A DNA stretch of 64,000 bases from Flemingiibacterium sp045636145 (GTDB lineage Bacteria > Bacillota > Clostridia > Oscillospirales > CAG-272), in contig JAZTWV010000015.1 of NCBI GenBank assembly GCA_045636145.1, positions 1-64,000 on the forward strand, written 5' to 3'. The position numbers and the translations under genes are program-made. Each line of letters opens with the position of its first letter. Positions within the stretch are counted from its first letter, which is position 1. The notes under the pieces are model-generated. The model saw nothing but the letters and a program-made list of their open reading frames with translations. It did not search any database and was not told the origin of the DNA. Shown piece by piece: positions 48,882 to 56,974 of the stretch.

Positions 48882-50534
48882 TCACATATTTACTTCGGAA
48901 AGCTGTGCGGCATCCGCAAGAAGGGCTTTGTCAATACTTCTTTGGAAGCATTCCTCACCCAAAGACTCATACATTCCGCCGCGGCGCATAACCGCATCTA
49001 CTCTTTCATTCATACCGCAGAGTACAACACGTCTGCCCTGATTTTTCTGCTCTATGCACCATTCCTCAAGGCTCTCAACCGATGATATGTCAATGTCGGG
49101 AACGGAGCGGAGTGAAACTATTATCTCACGTTCACCGCACTCGCTTAGCTTGTTTAAAAGTTTGCCAACATTTGCAAAGAAAAGCTCGCCTGTAACATAG
49201 ACAACAACACTGTCATCATGTCCGCCGCCAAGCTCTCCGCGAGGCGCAAGTCTTGATGCATCAACCTTTGCAGAAGTCACATCAAGATGTGCGGCGTTCT
49301 TTACAAAAACCATGACCGAGAACACGATACCGATAACAATGGCAATAGTCAGGTCAAATACCACAGTAGCTATCATGGTTATGAGGAACTGCATGATGGC
49401 ACCTATGAATTTCTTTCCGAACATATGCTTTATTGCGTGCCATTCATTCATGCGCCATGCCGTTACCATGAGGACTCCGGCAAGAGCAGGCATGGGGATA
49501 AGTGCCATGATGTCACCAAGAAGGAACATTGCCGCCACAAGCCACAGAGCGTGGAAGATACCTGTAAGTCTTGTCTGTGCGCCGGATTTGATAGCAACGC
49601 TTGTACGGGCAATTGCCGCAGTTGCAGGCACACCGCCGAAGAACGGGATAATGATGTTGCCTGCCGCCTGACCGAAAAGCTCAATGTTCGCGTCAAACGG
49701 CTCGTTCTTCATTCTGGATGCGGATGCACCGCAGAGAAGGCTTTCTATCATACCGAGAGCCGCAACAGTAAATGCCGACGGAAGCAGCGTAGTAAGCATA
49801 TTAAAATCAAGACCGTTAAATGAGAGTCTGTCCTCAAGAAGCAGCGATTTCGGTATTTCACCAACGACCGCAACACCCTCAAAGCGGAATATTACGTAAA
49901 CAACGGTAGCCACGATTATACCCACAAGGGATGAGGGCATTTTTGCATTCCACTTTTTCGGCCACACTATCATCACAGCCACAACGATCAGACCGAGTAC
50001 GAGAGTCCACAGATGTGGCTTAAATCCAAGTCTGCCGTAAGAGATAAGCTTTTCAACAGAAGAGCTTCCCTCGGACGCTGTACCGAAGAAATTGTCAACC
50101 TGCCCCAGCGCGATTATCACCGCAATACCGGATGTGAAGCCGGTAATTACGGGACGCGGTATAAGCGACACAAGCTTGCCAAGGCGGAAAATACCGCAAA
50201 GAAGAAGTATTATTCCGGCGATTATGCAGACAAGGAAAACGCCGTTAAGTCCGATTGCCTCGTTTGAAGCGATAGTAATAAGCACCGCACTCATTGCGCC
50301 TGTAGGACCTGATATTTGGAAGGATGCTCCCGACAGCGCACTTATTACGATACCTGCAATTATAGCGGTAATGAGACCTGCCGCCGCATTTGCGCCGCTG
50401 GCAACACCGAAAGCAAGTGCCAGAGGAAGCGCTACTGCCGCAACAGTAAGTCCTGCCAAAAGGTCCTTAATAAGCTTTGACCCGCTGTACCCCGAAAATT
50501 CCCTCCGGAGCATTTTAAAGTAGTTTTTCAACAT
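48882..50534 (-). CDS. SulP family anion transporter with STAS domain
   Basis: A 550-residue membrane transporter. The SulP core contains LLAGLTVAAVALPLALAFG near residue 30 and SGASFQISGPTGAMSAVL near residue 80. A STAS domain follows (about 435-545), with the loop PDIDISSVESLEEW. Substrates in the family range over sulfate, bicarbonate, nitrate and other anions; none can be chosen here. ATG 50534 has AAGGA upstream. Confidence 0.92.
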   Translation of the reverse strand: MLKNYFKMLRREFSGYSGSKLIKDLLAGLTVAAVALPLALAFGVASGANAAAGLITAIIAGIVISALSGASFQISGPTGAMSAVLITIASNEAIGLNGVFLVCIIAGIILLLCGIFRLGKLVSLIPRPVITGFTSGIAVIIALGQVDNFFGTASEGSSSVEKLISYGRLGFKPHLWTLVLGLIVVAVMIVWPKKWNAKMPSSLVGIIVATVVYVIFRFEGVAVVGEIPKSLLLEDRLSFNGLDFNMLTTLLPSAFTVAALGMIESLLCGASASRMKNEPFDANIELFGQAAGNIIIPFFGGVPATAAIARTSVAIKSGAQTRLTGIFHALWLVAAMFLLGDIMALIPMPALAGVLMVTAWRMNEWHAIKHMFGKKFIGAIMQFLITMIATVVFDLTIAIVIGIVFSVMVFVKNAAHLDVTSAKVDASRLAPRGELGGGHDDSVVVYVTGELFFANVGKLLNKLSECGEREIIVSLRSVPDIDISSVESLEEWCIEQKNQGRRVVLCGMNERVDAVMRRGGMYESLGEECFQRSIDKALLADAAQLSEVNM

Positions 50535-50576
50535 TTGATGTTCCTTCTTAATGTATATGTACTTGTAAAACGGGAA

Positions 50577-50608
50577 AAACTGCCGCACAAGCCTGTGTGC
50601 GGCAGTTT
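50577..50608 (-). terminator. Terminator of ilvE
   Basis: On the minus strand AAACTGCCGCACA / TGTGCGGCAGTTT with a short loop, followed by TTCCCG; seven bases after the ilvE stop. Confidence 0.8.
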
Positions 50609-50614
50609 AAAATA

Positions 50615-51685
50615 TCAGTTTACCTTAACTGTCCAGCCGAGAGTGTCGGGCTGCTTGCCCCACTGAATACCTGTGAGGTTATCGTAAAGCTTCTGTGCCA
50701 CTTCACCGATCTTGCCGCCGCCTATTATCATCTTTTCACCGTTGTTGTTAAGCTCACCGATGGGGCTGATAACAGCAGCAGTACCTGTACCGAATGCTTC
50801 GTTAAGCTTGCCTGCCTTGTAAGCGTCAACCACCTCGTCAATGGAAAGACGGCGCTCGCTTACCTTGTAGCCCCAGCTACGGAGAAGCTCAATGCAGGAC
50901 ATACGGGTAACGCCGGGAAGAATAGAGCCGGCTTCGGTGGTGGGAGTAACAACCTCTCCGTCAATAACGAAGAATACGTTCATTGCACCAACCTCATCTA
51001 TGTATTTGTGCTCAATACCGTCAAGCCAGAGCACCTGTGCATAGCCCAGCTTTTCAGCCTTTGCCTGACCGATAAGAGATGCCGCATAGTTACCGCCGCA
51101 CTTTGTAAAGCCTGTGCCGCCCTTTACTGCGCGTACATACTCATTCTCAACGAATATCTTAACAGGATTGATGCCTGCCGCATAGTAAGAGCCTACAGGA
51201 GACAGAATTATTGCAAACAGGTATGTTTTAGATACATGAACGCCGAGATGAACGTCGGTCGCAATAATAAAGGGACGAATGTAGAGTGATGTGCCGTCCT
51301 TTACAGGTACCCAATCGCTGTCGATATCAACAAGAGTCTTAAGAGCATAAATGCAGTCCTCAACGTTTACAGCAGGTATGCACATACGCTCGTTTGTGCG
51401 GTTCATGCGCTCAAAGTTCTTGTCGGGACGGAAAAGCTGAATTGAGCCGTCGGGGGTACGGTAAGCCTTAAGACCCTCGAAGATTTCCTGCGCATAGTGG
51501 AACACCATTGTTGCAGGGTCAAGGGAAAAGTTTGCGTAAGGAACGATGCGTGCATCATGCCATCCCTTTCCCTCTGTGTAATTCATTAAAAACATATGGT
51601 CGGAATAGAAATTTCCGAATCCGAGATTGTCCCAATCAGGCTTTGCCTTGGGAGCAGTGGTCTTTTCAATTCTGATACCTATCAT
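50615..51685 (-). CDS. ilvE: Branched-chain amino-acid aminotransferase (type II)
   Basis: A 356-residue PLP enzyme for the last step of Val, Leu and Ile synthesis. The segment GGTGFTKCGGNYAASLIGQA contains the PLP region of the large IlvE subtype, and EAFGTGTAAVISPIGEL near residue 300 is the cofactor phosphate loop. ATG 51685 follows GGAGG. It is a single-gene unit here, not in an ilv cluster. Confidence 0.94.
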   Translation of the reverse strand: MIGIRIEKTTAPKAKPDWDNLGFGNFYSDHMFLMNYTEGKGWHDARIVPYANFSLDPATMVFHYAQEIFEGLKAYRTPDGSIQLFRPDKNFERMNRTNERMCIPAVNVEDCIYALKTLVDIDSDWVPVKDGTSLYIRPFIIATDVHLGVHVSKTYLFAIILSPVGSYYAAGINPVKIFVENEYVRAVKGGTGFTKCGGNYAASLIGQAKAEKLGYAQVLWLDGIEHKYIDEVGAMNVFFVIDGEVVTPTTEAGSILPGVTRMSCIELLRSWGYKVSERRLSIDEVVDAYKAGKLNEAFGTGTAAVISPIGELNNNGEKMIIGGGKIGEVAQKLYDNLTGIQWGKQPDTLGWTVKVN

Positions 51686-51882
51686 GGTTCTTTCCTCCAA
51701 AATAATTGTACTATGAATATTATACAACAGATGAAATCGGATTTCAATATACTAAAGCAATAATTTTTAAATTTTTTTCCGCTTCTAATGATAATTCTTT
51801 ACAAAAATGCGCATAAATGACCGCGTCACGTCAAAAATAGGTGTGTACAAAACTTTTTCATTCTTTTACCAAGGAGGAAAAC

Positions 51883-53169
51883 ATGAAAGAATACACAAAC
51901 AGCACAAAACTCGCCCGTGGAGTATCTATCGTACTCGGTGCTATGCTGATTATCGGCACAGCTCTTCCGGTGCGTGCCGAGGATAAGCTCTCCCCCGCTC
52001 TTGACATTATCTCAAAGGAATATACTGTAGCCACAAACGGCATTGTTGGCACAGACATTTACTTTTCCGCAGAAGAACTATCCTTGGCACTTGGAGTAGA
52101 GTCGGTAGGAAAAATAACTATTGTAAGTCTCCCCGAACCTACAATGGGACGCCTTAGTCTCGGTTCAAGATACGTGGAGGTTGGACAAACTATTTCCGAG
52201 CGAAATCTTGACGCACTAAAATTTGTTCCCTTTGGCAGCGACGAGTTTGCCGCCACATTTAAATTCTGCCGCGGAGGTGACATTTCCGGCACCACATACA
52301 CCTGCACTGTATATACAACCAAAAATGTAAACATTTCGCCTGTGATAAATACTGCCGACAGTATAACTGCATCAACCGAGGCAGATGTATACGCCGGCAT
52401 CGTTCATCTCGGAACGATTTTTGCCGATGATCCGGAGGGGGACCCTGTAAAATTTGAAATACTCTCTCACCCGCAAAACGGAACGCTTAAGCTTACCGAT
52501 GCGGCACGGGGATATTATGAGTATACCGCAAACGAAGGTTATACCGGTAAGGACAGCTTCACCGTATGCGCCACAGACAAGTACGGCAACCGCTCACAGC
52601 CTGCAAAAATCACGCTTCGTGCCGACATACCGAATGATACCGAAATATTCTCAGACATGGGCGGACACTGGGCAAATTCCGCCGTTATTTCCTGCGTGCG
52701 TGCAGGTGTAATTGATACTCCCTCTTCAAACGGAGCGTTCCTGCCGGATGAAAATCTCAGCCGCGCGGAGTTTTTGAACTTCGCCATGAGTGCGGCAGGA
52801 TACAGAGGCTTTTCCGTAAACACGACAGGCTTTGCAGATGATGCGGATATCCCCACCGAGTATAAGGGGTCTGTAGCCGCCGCCGAAGCTCTTGGAATAA
52901 TTGACGGTGCGGACGGATATTTCTACCCCAACAATCAGATAACACGTCTTGAAGCGGCAGTTATAATATCCAGAATCACCGGTATAGGTTCGGCTGATTC
53001 TGTAGCGGTATTTGCCGATTCCGACACGATTCCCGTTTGGGCACAGAGCGCCATGCACGGACTGTATGAGGTAGGAATCCTGCGTGGCACAGGAGACGGA
53101 AGCATTGATGCCTATGCTCCCGTGACACGCGGCGCGGCAGCGCAGATGTTATCGAAGATTATTGGGTAA
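51883..53169 (+). CDS. SLH-domain surface protein with tandem beta domains
   Basis: A 428-residue exported protein with a signal peptide (residues 1-31, ending in VRAED). Two beta domains follow: residues about 40-160, and a cadherin/tandem-95-type unit at about 160-250 (FADDPEGDPVKFEILSHP, then YTANEGYTGKDSFTVCATD). Three SLH motifs close it: GGHWANSAVISCV, VAAAEALGIIDGADGYFYP and MHGLYEVGILRGTGDGSI. It should sit on the cell wall. AAGGAGGA precedes ATG 51883. Confidence 0.9.
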   Translation: MKEYTNSTKLARGVSIVLGAMLIIGTALPVRAEDKLSPALDIISKEYTVATNGIVGTDIYFSAEELSLALGVESVGKITIVSLPEPTMGRLSLGSRYVEVGQTISERNLDALKFVPFGSDEFAATFKFCRGGDISGTTYTCTVYTTKNVNISPVINTADSITASTEADVYAGIVHLGTIFADDPEGDPVKFEILSHPQNGTLKLTDAARGYYEYTANEGYTGKDSFTVCATDKYGNRSQPAKITLRADIPNDTEIFSDMGGHWANSAVISCVRAGVIDTPSSNGAFLPDENLSRAEFLNFAMSAAGYRGFSVNTTGFADDADIPTEYKGSVAAAEALGIIDGADGYFYPNNQITRLEAAVIISRITGIGSADSVAVFADSDTIPVWAQSAMHGLYEVGILRGTGDGSIDAYAPVTRGAAAQMLSKIIG

Positions 53170-53179
53170 GCAGAGAAAA

Positions 53180-53210
53180 GGGACTGCCAAAAGCAGTCCC
53201 TTCCATTTTA
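53180..53210 (+). terminator. Terminator of the SLH protein gene
   Basis: Stem GGGACTGC / GCAGTCCC with a CAAAA loop (53180-53200), then TTCCATTTTATTT. It probably also ends the convergent folT gene. Confidence 0.8.
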
Positions 53211-54344
53211 TTTAATCTTAACCGCAAGACTTTGAGAGATAATCTGCTCCTCGCCGTCGATCATCACTACCGCCTGAGCAATTGCATGGTATTCGCCCTT
53301 GTAAAGCGCATCAAGCTCATCCTCTGTCCATGTGTATGTGCCCGTGACACTTACTGAGCCACCGGCATCAATCGATGTAAGATCGCTCTTTGAGGTAAGC
53401 TCCACTGTGGGTTCTGCATATGCCTCACTGTTATTAAGCGGAATCAGCTTAATAAGAACTATCGGTGTTCCATCCTGCGCCGCCATGTCGGTCTTGCCGT
53501 TATTTTTCAGCGTCGCCGTCAGCGTAATTGGAGAATCGGCAGATATATCGTTGGCATCGTATCTGCCGCGGTCAGATTTTACGGTCAGCTTCAAGTCACC
53601 GCTTGTTATGGACTCTGTCTGCGGCTGGGTGGGCAGAAACATAAAGTAGTACCCTGCCACAATTGCCACAGCTATAACAAACAGTATGGAAAGCAGTACA
53701 ATATGCTTCTTAGCAATAATAGTATCACCCGCCTGCTCTCTCGGCACAAGCCTAAGATTCACAAGCACAGGCACAAGTGCGCCGAGGAAGATTACGAGAA
53801 GAAGTGCTTCCGCCGGGAACAGTGCGAGATTCTTGACAACGCGCGGCACAGTAACAAACGCGTATGATTTTCCGTTATTGAGCCATGCGTAGTACCATAT
53901 CATTATTGAGGGATTGAGAATAAAGTTGCACACCGCCACAACCGTGAAGCGAGAGAGGATTATGCGCGTCGCAGACAATTTTGCACGCCACAAAAACAGT
54001 GCAAAAGCAAATGAACCTGCTATTTCAACAAAAATGAACGGAAAGAAATAAGGTCCTGACGGGAACAGAATACATCCAAGGGTATCACTGATAGCCGCCG
54101 CTATAACTGCCACCACCGGACCGAACACCGATGCACCGAGTGCATTAACGAAAAAGCCTATGGTAATGTTAAGTTCAGGTCCAACGGGTATCCATATGGA
54201 TTTAAGTGCCACGCGCATGGCGATAAGTATCGCCGTTACGCAAAGGATACGCACATCAAAAAGCTGTGAGGCGGCATCCTTCCAATAAGCAGCCGAAAAC
54301 GGAGTTTTGTAAATCGGCTCATTTCTGAGATCTCTTAGTTTCAT
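53208..54344 (-). CDS. folT: Folate ECF transporter S component (FolT) fused to an extracytoplasmic domain
   Basis: A 378-residue protein. Residues about 25-215 form the six-helix substrate-binding subunit of an ECF vitamin transporter, with the FolT-like stretches IWIPVGPELNITIGFFVNALG and SGPYFFPFIFVEIAG. It normally docks on the shared EcfA-A'-T energising module, which is not in this window. Unusually, a seventh helix (about 232-253) and about 125 residues of a beta-rich, probably outside-facing domain follow, absent from typical 170-200-residue FolT. ATG 54344 is the start because a longer frame would read through the riboswitch; AGGAGG lies upstream with a long spacing. Confidence 0.85.
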   Translation of the reverse strand: MKLRDLRNEPIYKTPFSAAYWKDAASQLFDVRILCVTAILIAMRVALKSIWIPVGPELNITIGFFVNALGASVFGPVVAVIAAAISDTLGCILFPSGPYFFPFIFVEIAGSFAFALFLWRAKLSATRIILSRFTVVAVCNFILNPSIMIWYYAWLNNGKSYAFVTVPRVVKNLALFPAEALLLVIFLGALVPVLVNLRLVPREQAGDTIIAKKHIVLLSILFVIAVAIVAGYYFMFLPTQPQTESITSGDLKLTVKSDRGRYDANDISADSPITLTATLKNNGKTDMAAQDGTPIVLIKLIPLNNSEAYAEPTVELTSKSDLTSIDAGGSVSVTGTYTWTEDELDALYKGEYHAIAQAVVMIDGEEQIISQSLAVKIK

Positions 54345-54386
54345 AAAAATAAAATACCTCCTATTGACAGTCATTCCGTACTTGCC

Positions 54387-54410
54387 ACATATAGGAGATA
54401 TCTCCGTTAT
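54387..54410 (-). promoter_or_regulatory. Expression-platform hairpin before folT
   Basis: Read on the minus strand, CATAACGGAGAT / ATCTCCTATATG form a hairpin between the riboswitch and the folT start. It contains a GGAG-like segment and may be the part that changes when folate binds. Confidence 0.55.
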
Positions 54411-54413
54411 GTA

Positions 54414-54512
54414 ACAGCGGGATGCGAATCTGATACCGCAGGCAAAACCTTTCGTTCCCAAGACAACTCCCCGTTCATGGGACACTTTACGCATCAGAAT
54501 CTACTCTGTGTT
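54414..54512 (-). promoter_or_regulatory. Tetrahydrofolate (THF) riboswitch
   Basis: On the minus strand the leader reads GAGTAGA, TGATGCGTAAAGTG, then TCAGATTCGCATCC and CCGCT, matching the conserved parts of the THF riboswitch known from folT leaders of Clostridia and streptococci: the GAGUAGA start, the GCGUUAAGUG-like strand and the GCAUCCGCUC closing strand. It should sense tetrahydrofolate and lower folT expression. Confidence 0.85.
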
Positions 54513-54735
54513 TTATGCAAACTTGTTGCTGTAATAATGATATCACACTTTCGCAAAAAAATCAAGGATAAATAACAACTATATAGCAAATTCTCCATAA
54601 ATATTTTTGTGCATTTTCATGAGCACCGGCGCATAATGAAAGGCATATAGTATTGAAAAATGCTCACACTTTTATATGCAGCCGCCAAGCACAGCGTATA
54701 CCTAAAAAAAGTAAAAAATATTTTTATAAAACCTA
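54513..54735. other. Intergenic, promoter region between folT and tRNA-Met
   Basis: AT-rich, no gene seen. It carries the folT promoter (54537-54565); the tRNA promoter follows at 54736. Confidence 0.6.
54537..54565 (-). promoter_or_regulatory. folT promoter
   Basis: On the minus strand TTGATT (54560-54565), 17-bp spacer, TATCAT (54537-54542). Predicted start near 54530, just before the riboswitch. Confidence 0.75.
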
Positions 54736-54764
54736 TTGACAAACAACTTCGGTTGTGATATAAT
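54736..54764 (+). promoter_or_regulatory. Promoter of the tRNA-Met/tRNA-Glu pair
   Basis: Perfect TTGACA (54736-54741), 17-bp spacer, perfect TATAAT (54759-54764). The spacer contains a self-complementary ACAAC-TTCG-GTTGT. Confidence 0.9.
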
Positions 54765-54805
54765 ATTCAGGCACGGTGATTGCAGACAGCAATTGTGTGT
54801 TATAT

Positions 54806-54882
54806 GGCGGAGTAGCTCAGCTGGCTAGAGCAACCGGTTCATACCCGGTAGGTCATGGGTTCAAGTCCAATCTCCGCTACCA
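54806..54882 (+). tRNA. tRNA-Met (CAT)
   Basis: Cloverleaf with acceptor GGCGGAG/CTCCGCT, anticodon loop TTCATAC and an encoded CCA. The first pair is G1:U72, not the C1:A72 mismatch of initiators, so it is an elongator Met or a CAU-type tRNA-Ile2; the two cannot be separated by eye. Confidence 0.93.
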
Positions 54883-54909
54883 TTTTTCTCGGTCAATAGG
54901 TCGGGATAT

Positions 54910-54984
54910 GGCCCGTTGGTCAAGCGGTTAAGACACGGCCCTTTCACGGCTGTAACATGGGTTCGATTCCCGTACGGGTCACCA
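54910..54984 (+). tRNA. tRNA-Glu (TTC)
   Basis: Acceptor GGCCCGT/ACGGGTC, anticodon loop CTTTCAC, T-arm TGGGTTCGATTCCCG-like, encoded CCA. 27 bp after tRNA-Met. Its 3' end and terminator are repeated 161 bp downstream. Confidence 0.95.
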
Positions 54985-55023
54985 AAACAAAACACCATCC
55001 CTCGTGGATGGTTTTTTGTTTTG
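54968..55023 (+). repeat. Direct repeat copy 1: tRNA-Glu 3' end plus terminator
   Basis: This stretch is repeated at 55129-55184 with one substitution near the end. It spans the last part of the tRNA T-arm and acceptor stem, CCA, and the downstream terminator. Confidence 0.85.
54995..55017 (+). terminator. Terminator of the tRNA operon
   Basis: CCATCC-CTCGT-GGATGG stem followed by TTTTTT. Confidence 0.88.
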
Positions 55024-55128
55024 TGCTACTCTGCGCGCGGAAGTGAACCCCGTAAATTGCCGGCGCAGTGTAGTTCACCCGATACGAAATGCAATTTACC
55101 GTGCAAGCCTCGCTTGCGCGTGGCGATA

Positions 55129-55184
55129 TCCCGTACGGGTCACCAAAACAAAACACCATCCCTCGTGGATGTTTTTTTGTTTTC
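55129..55184 (+). repeat. Direct repeat copy 2: displaced tRNA-Glu 3' end plus terminator
   Basis: Second copy of the tRNA-Glu 3' segment (from TCCCGTACGGGTCACCA) without the rest of a tRNA. Its CATCC/GGATG hairpin lies just after the trxB stop and probably serves as its terminator. The 105 bp between the copies contain inverted pieces such as GTAAATTGC / GCAATTTAC. Confidence 0.8.
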
Positions 55185-55187
55185 CTC

Positions 55188-56108
55188 TTACACACCGGCA
55201 AGATATTCCTCCGCAAAGTGCACCGCGGTAGCACCGTCCGCGACAGCCGTAACAATCTGCCTGAGTGCCTTTGTGCGAATATCTCCTATGGCATACACGC
55301 CATCAATATTCGTGCGCGTCGTTTCGTCCGCTATAATGTAGCCTGCGTCATCTAACGCCACCTCGCCGCGGTACAGCTCGGATGCAGGCTTGCGGCCTAT
55401 GCTGACAAAAACGCCGTCAACCTCCAATTGGGTCTCTTCCCCGCTTTTCAGATTCTTTATTTTAACTGCGCGAAGCCTTTCTTCAGCGTCAAAACCAATA
55501 ACTGTGCTGTCCCAGATGAATTTCACATTTTCAGCCCTCATAAGCGGCTCATGATAAATCTTAGTAGCACGAAGTGTGTCCCTGCGATGGATAACGTAAA
55601 CAGCTTTGGCAAGATTCGAAAGATAAAGCGCATCCGATGCCGCGCTGTTTCCGCCGCCAACCACCGCTACCACCTTATCCTTATAAAATCTGCCGTCGCA
55701 GTGGGCGCAGTAGTGCACGCCGCGGCCTGTCAATCTATCCTCGCCCTCTACCGAAAGCCTGCGCGGATCAGCTCCGCCGCCGATCATTACGGTGCGTGCG
55801 TGTATATCTCCGTCGGCGGTGATAAGCCGCTTTATTTTGCCCGAAAGCTCCGCGCCTATAATTTCGGCATACTGCGTTTTTGCACCGAATCGCTCTGCCC
55901 CTGCCTGCATCTTCATTCCGAGTGTAAAACCGTCTACACCTTCATCAAATCCCGGGTAGTTGTCGATAACACCCGTAATCGTCATTTGCCCTCCGGCTGC
56001 CATTTTTTCCACAACAAGCGTATCAAGACCTGCACGCGCCGCATAAAGTGCCGCCGTATACCCTGCCGGTCCTCCGCCTATTATTACTGTATCATATATA
56101 TGTGTCAT
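55188..56108 (-). CDS. trxB: Thioredoxin reductase (NADPH/flavin type)
   Basis: A 306-residue FAD enzyme. The FAD loop is IIGGGPAGYTAALYAARAG (residue 9), the redox pair is C134-A-H-C137 in HYCAHCDG, the pyridine-nucleotide loop is VVGGGNSAASDAL, and the C-terminal FAD motif is GVYAIGDI. The usual active site is CATC; here the third position is His, which may shift its redox potential. It reduces TrxA. A palindrome at 56172-56184 stands upstream of its -10 box. GGGAG precedes the ATG. Confidence 0.93.
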   Translation of the reverse strand: MTHIYDTVIIGGGPAGYTAALYAARAGLDTLVVEKMAAGGQMTITGVIDNYPGFDEGVDGFTLGMKMQAGAERFGAKTQYAEIIGAELSGKIKRLITADGDIHARTVMIGGGADPRRLSVEGEDRLTGRGVHYCAHCDGRFYKDKVVAVVGGGNSAASDALYLSNLAKAVYVIHRRDTLRATKIYHEPLMRAENVKFIWDSTVIGFDAEERLRAVKIKNLKSGEETQLEVDGVFVSIGRKPASELYRGEVALDDAGYIIADETTRTNIDGVYAIGDIRTKALRQIVTAVADGATAVHFAEEYLAGV

Positions 56109-56143
56109 GGTAATTCTCCCTTAATTTTTTACTTTGCACTTAT

Positions 56144-56149
56144 ATTTTA
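56144..56149 (-). promoter_or_regulatory. -10 box of the activated trxB promoter
   Basis: On the minus strand TAAAAT, without a good -35. The 13-bp palindrome ends exactly 22 bp upstream, centred near -41. Confidence 0.65.
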
Positions 56150-56171
56150 CATCATATTTTCCGTAATTTCC

Positions 56172-56184
56172 GTGACTGCGTCAC
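56172..56184. promoter_or_regulatory. Putative Crp/Fnr-type binding site at trxB
   Basis: GTGAC-TGC-GTCAC, a perfect palindrome in the half-sites. The same site occurs at trxA (57337-57349), also with TTTCC next to it on the plus strand. Confidence 0.7.
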
Positions 56185-56231
56185 AAAAAGAGGCAAAATT
56201 CCACGCTTTGATTCAAAAAATCTCGGAATTA

Positions 56232-56260
56232 TTGACATATACGCACAGACATGGTAAAAT
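56232..56260 (+). promoter_or_regulatory. Promoter of the Crp/Fnr-type gene
   Basis: TTGACA (56232-56237), 17-bp spacer, TAAAAT (56255-56260). It needs no activator by sequence. Confidence 0.82.
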
Positions 56261-56293
56261 AAACTTATAATTTGACGTTATGAGGAGGATATG

Positions 56294-56974
56294 ATGAAAA
56301 CAGACAACGAACAGCTTATAAATCTTTTTAAAAACACATTTCCCTTTTGGGAACAAATGAGTCCTGCTGACAAAGAAATATTTCTTCATTCATCCCACAG
56401 CTTTACCTTCGAAAAAGGCACAAACATACACGACGGAAACGAATGCACAGGCGTGATACTTGTGAGAAGTGGCACCCTCAGGATATATCTTCTTTCCGAC
56501 GAAGGCAAGGAGATCACCCTCTACCGACTGTTTCCGGGCGATATGTGTATACTGTCAGCATCATGCGTACTTAATACGATCACATTTGACGTGTTCATTG
56601 ACGCAGAGGAAAACAGCGAATGCGTGGTTGTGGGCGGCTGTGCCTTTGAAGATCTGACACGCCGTATACCGGAAGCTAAGATATTTGCCCTTGAAGCCGC
56701 GCTCAGCCGCTTTTCCGACGTTATGTGGGTAATGCAACAGATACTCTTTATGAGCCTTGATCGTCGTCTTGCTATCTTTTTGCTTGATGAAATTGCCAAA
56801 AACAGTGGCGATACCGTAAAACTGACTCACGAGCAGATCGCAAAATACATGGGATCTGCTCGTGAGGCTATATCGAGAATGCTTAAATATTTTGCCGCAG
56901 AGGGCATTATATCCTATTCACGGGGTGGAATCAACATTCTCGACAAGAAGAGGCTTCGCGAATTAACTCTCTAA
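56294..56974 (+). CDS. Crp/Fnr family transcriptional regulator
   Basis: A 226-residue regulator. Residues about 15-120 form a cyclic-nucleotide-binding-like beta barrel with the subfamily stretch GDMCILSASCVLNTITFDVF. A long dimer helix follows, then a winged helix in which SAREAISRMLKYF is the recognition helix. R190, E191 and R195 correspond to the CRP residues that read GTGA. Five cysteines (51, 85, 91, 110, 116) could sense redox or hold a cluster, but no Fnr-type N-terminal Cys set is present. ATG 56294 is preferred, five bases after AGGAGG. It lies between trxB and trxA and overlaps trxA by 12 bp. Confidence 0.9.
   Translation: MKTDNEQLINLFKNTFPFWEQMSPADKEIFLHSSHSFTFEKGTNIHDGNECTGVILVRSGTLRIYLLSDEGKEITLYRLFPGDMCILSASCVLNTITFDVFIDAEENSECVVVGGCAFEDLTRRIPEAKIFALEAALSRFSDVMWVMQQILFMSLDRRLAIFLLDEIAKNSGDTVKLTHEQIAKYMGSAREAISRMLKYFAAEGIISYSRGGINILDKKRLRELTL

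Noticed and set aside
51686..51882. T-box or other leader control upstream of ilvE
   Set aside because: The region is short and AT-rich, with no T-box sequence or terminator/antiterminator pair.
54345..54494. N-terminal extension of FolT
   Set aside because: The frame is open but reads through the THF riboswitch and encodes no helix expected for this family.
55129..55145. A second tRNA-Glu gene
   Set aside because: Only the 3' part is present; D-arm and anticodon arm are missing.
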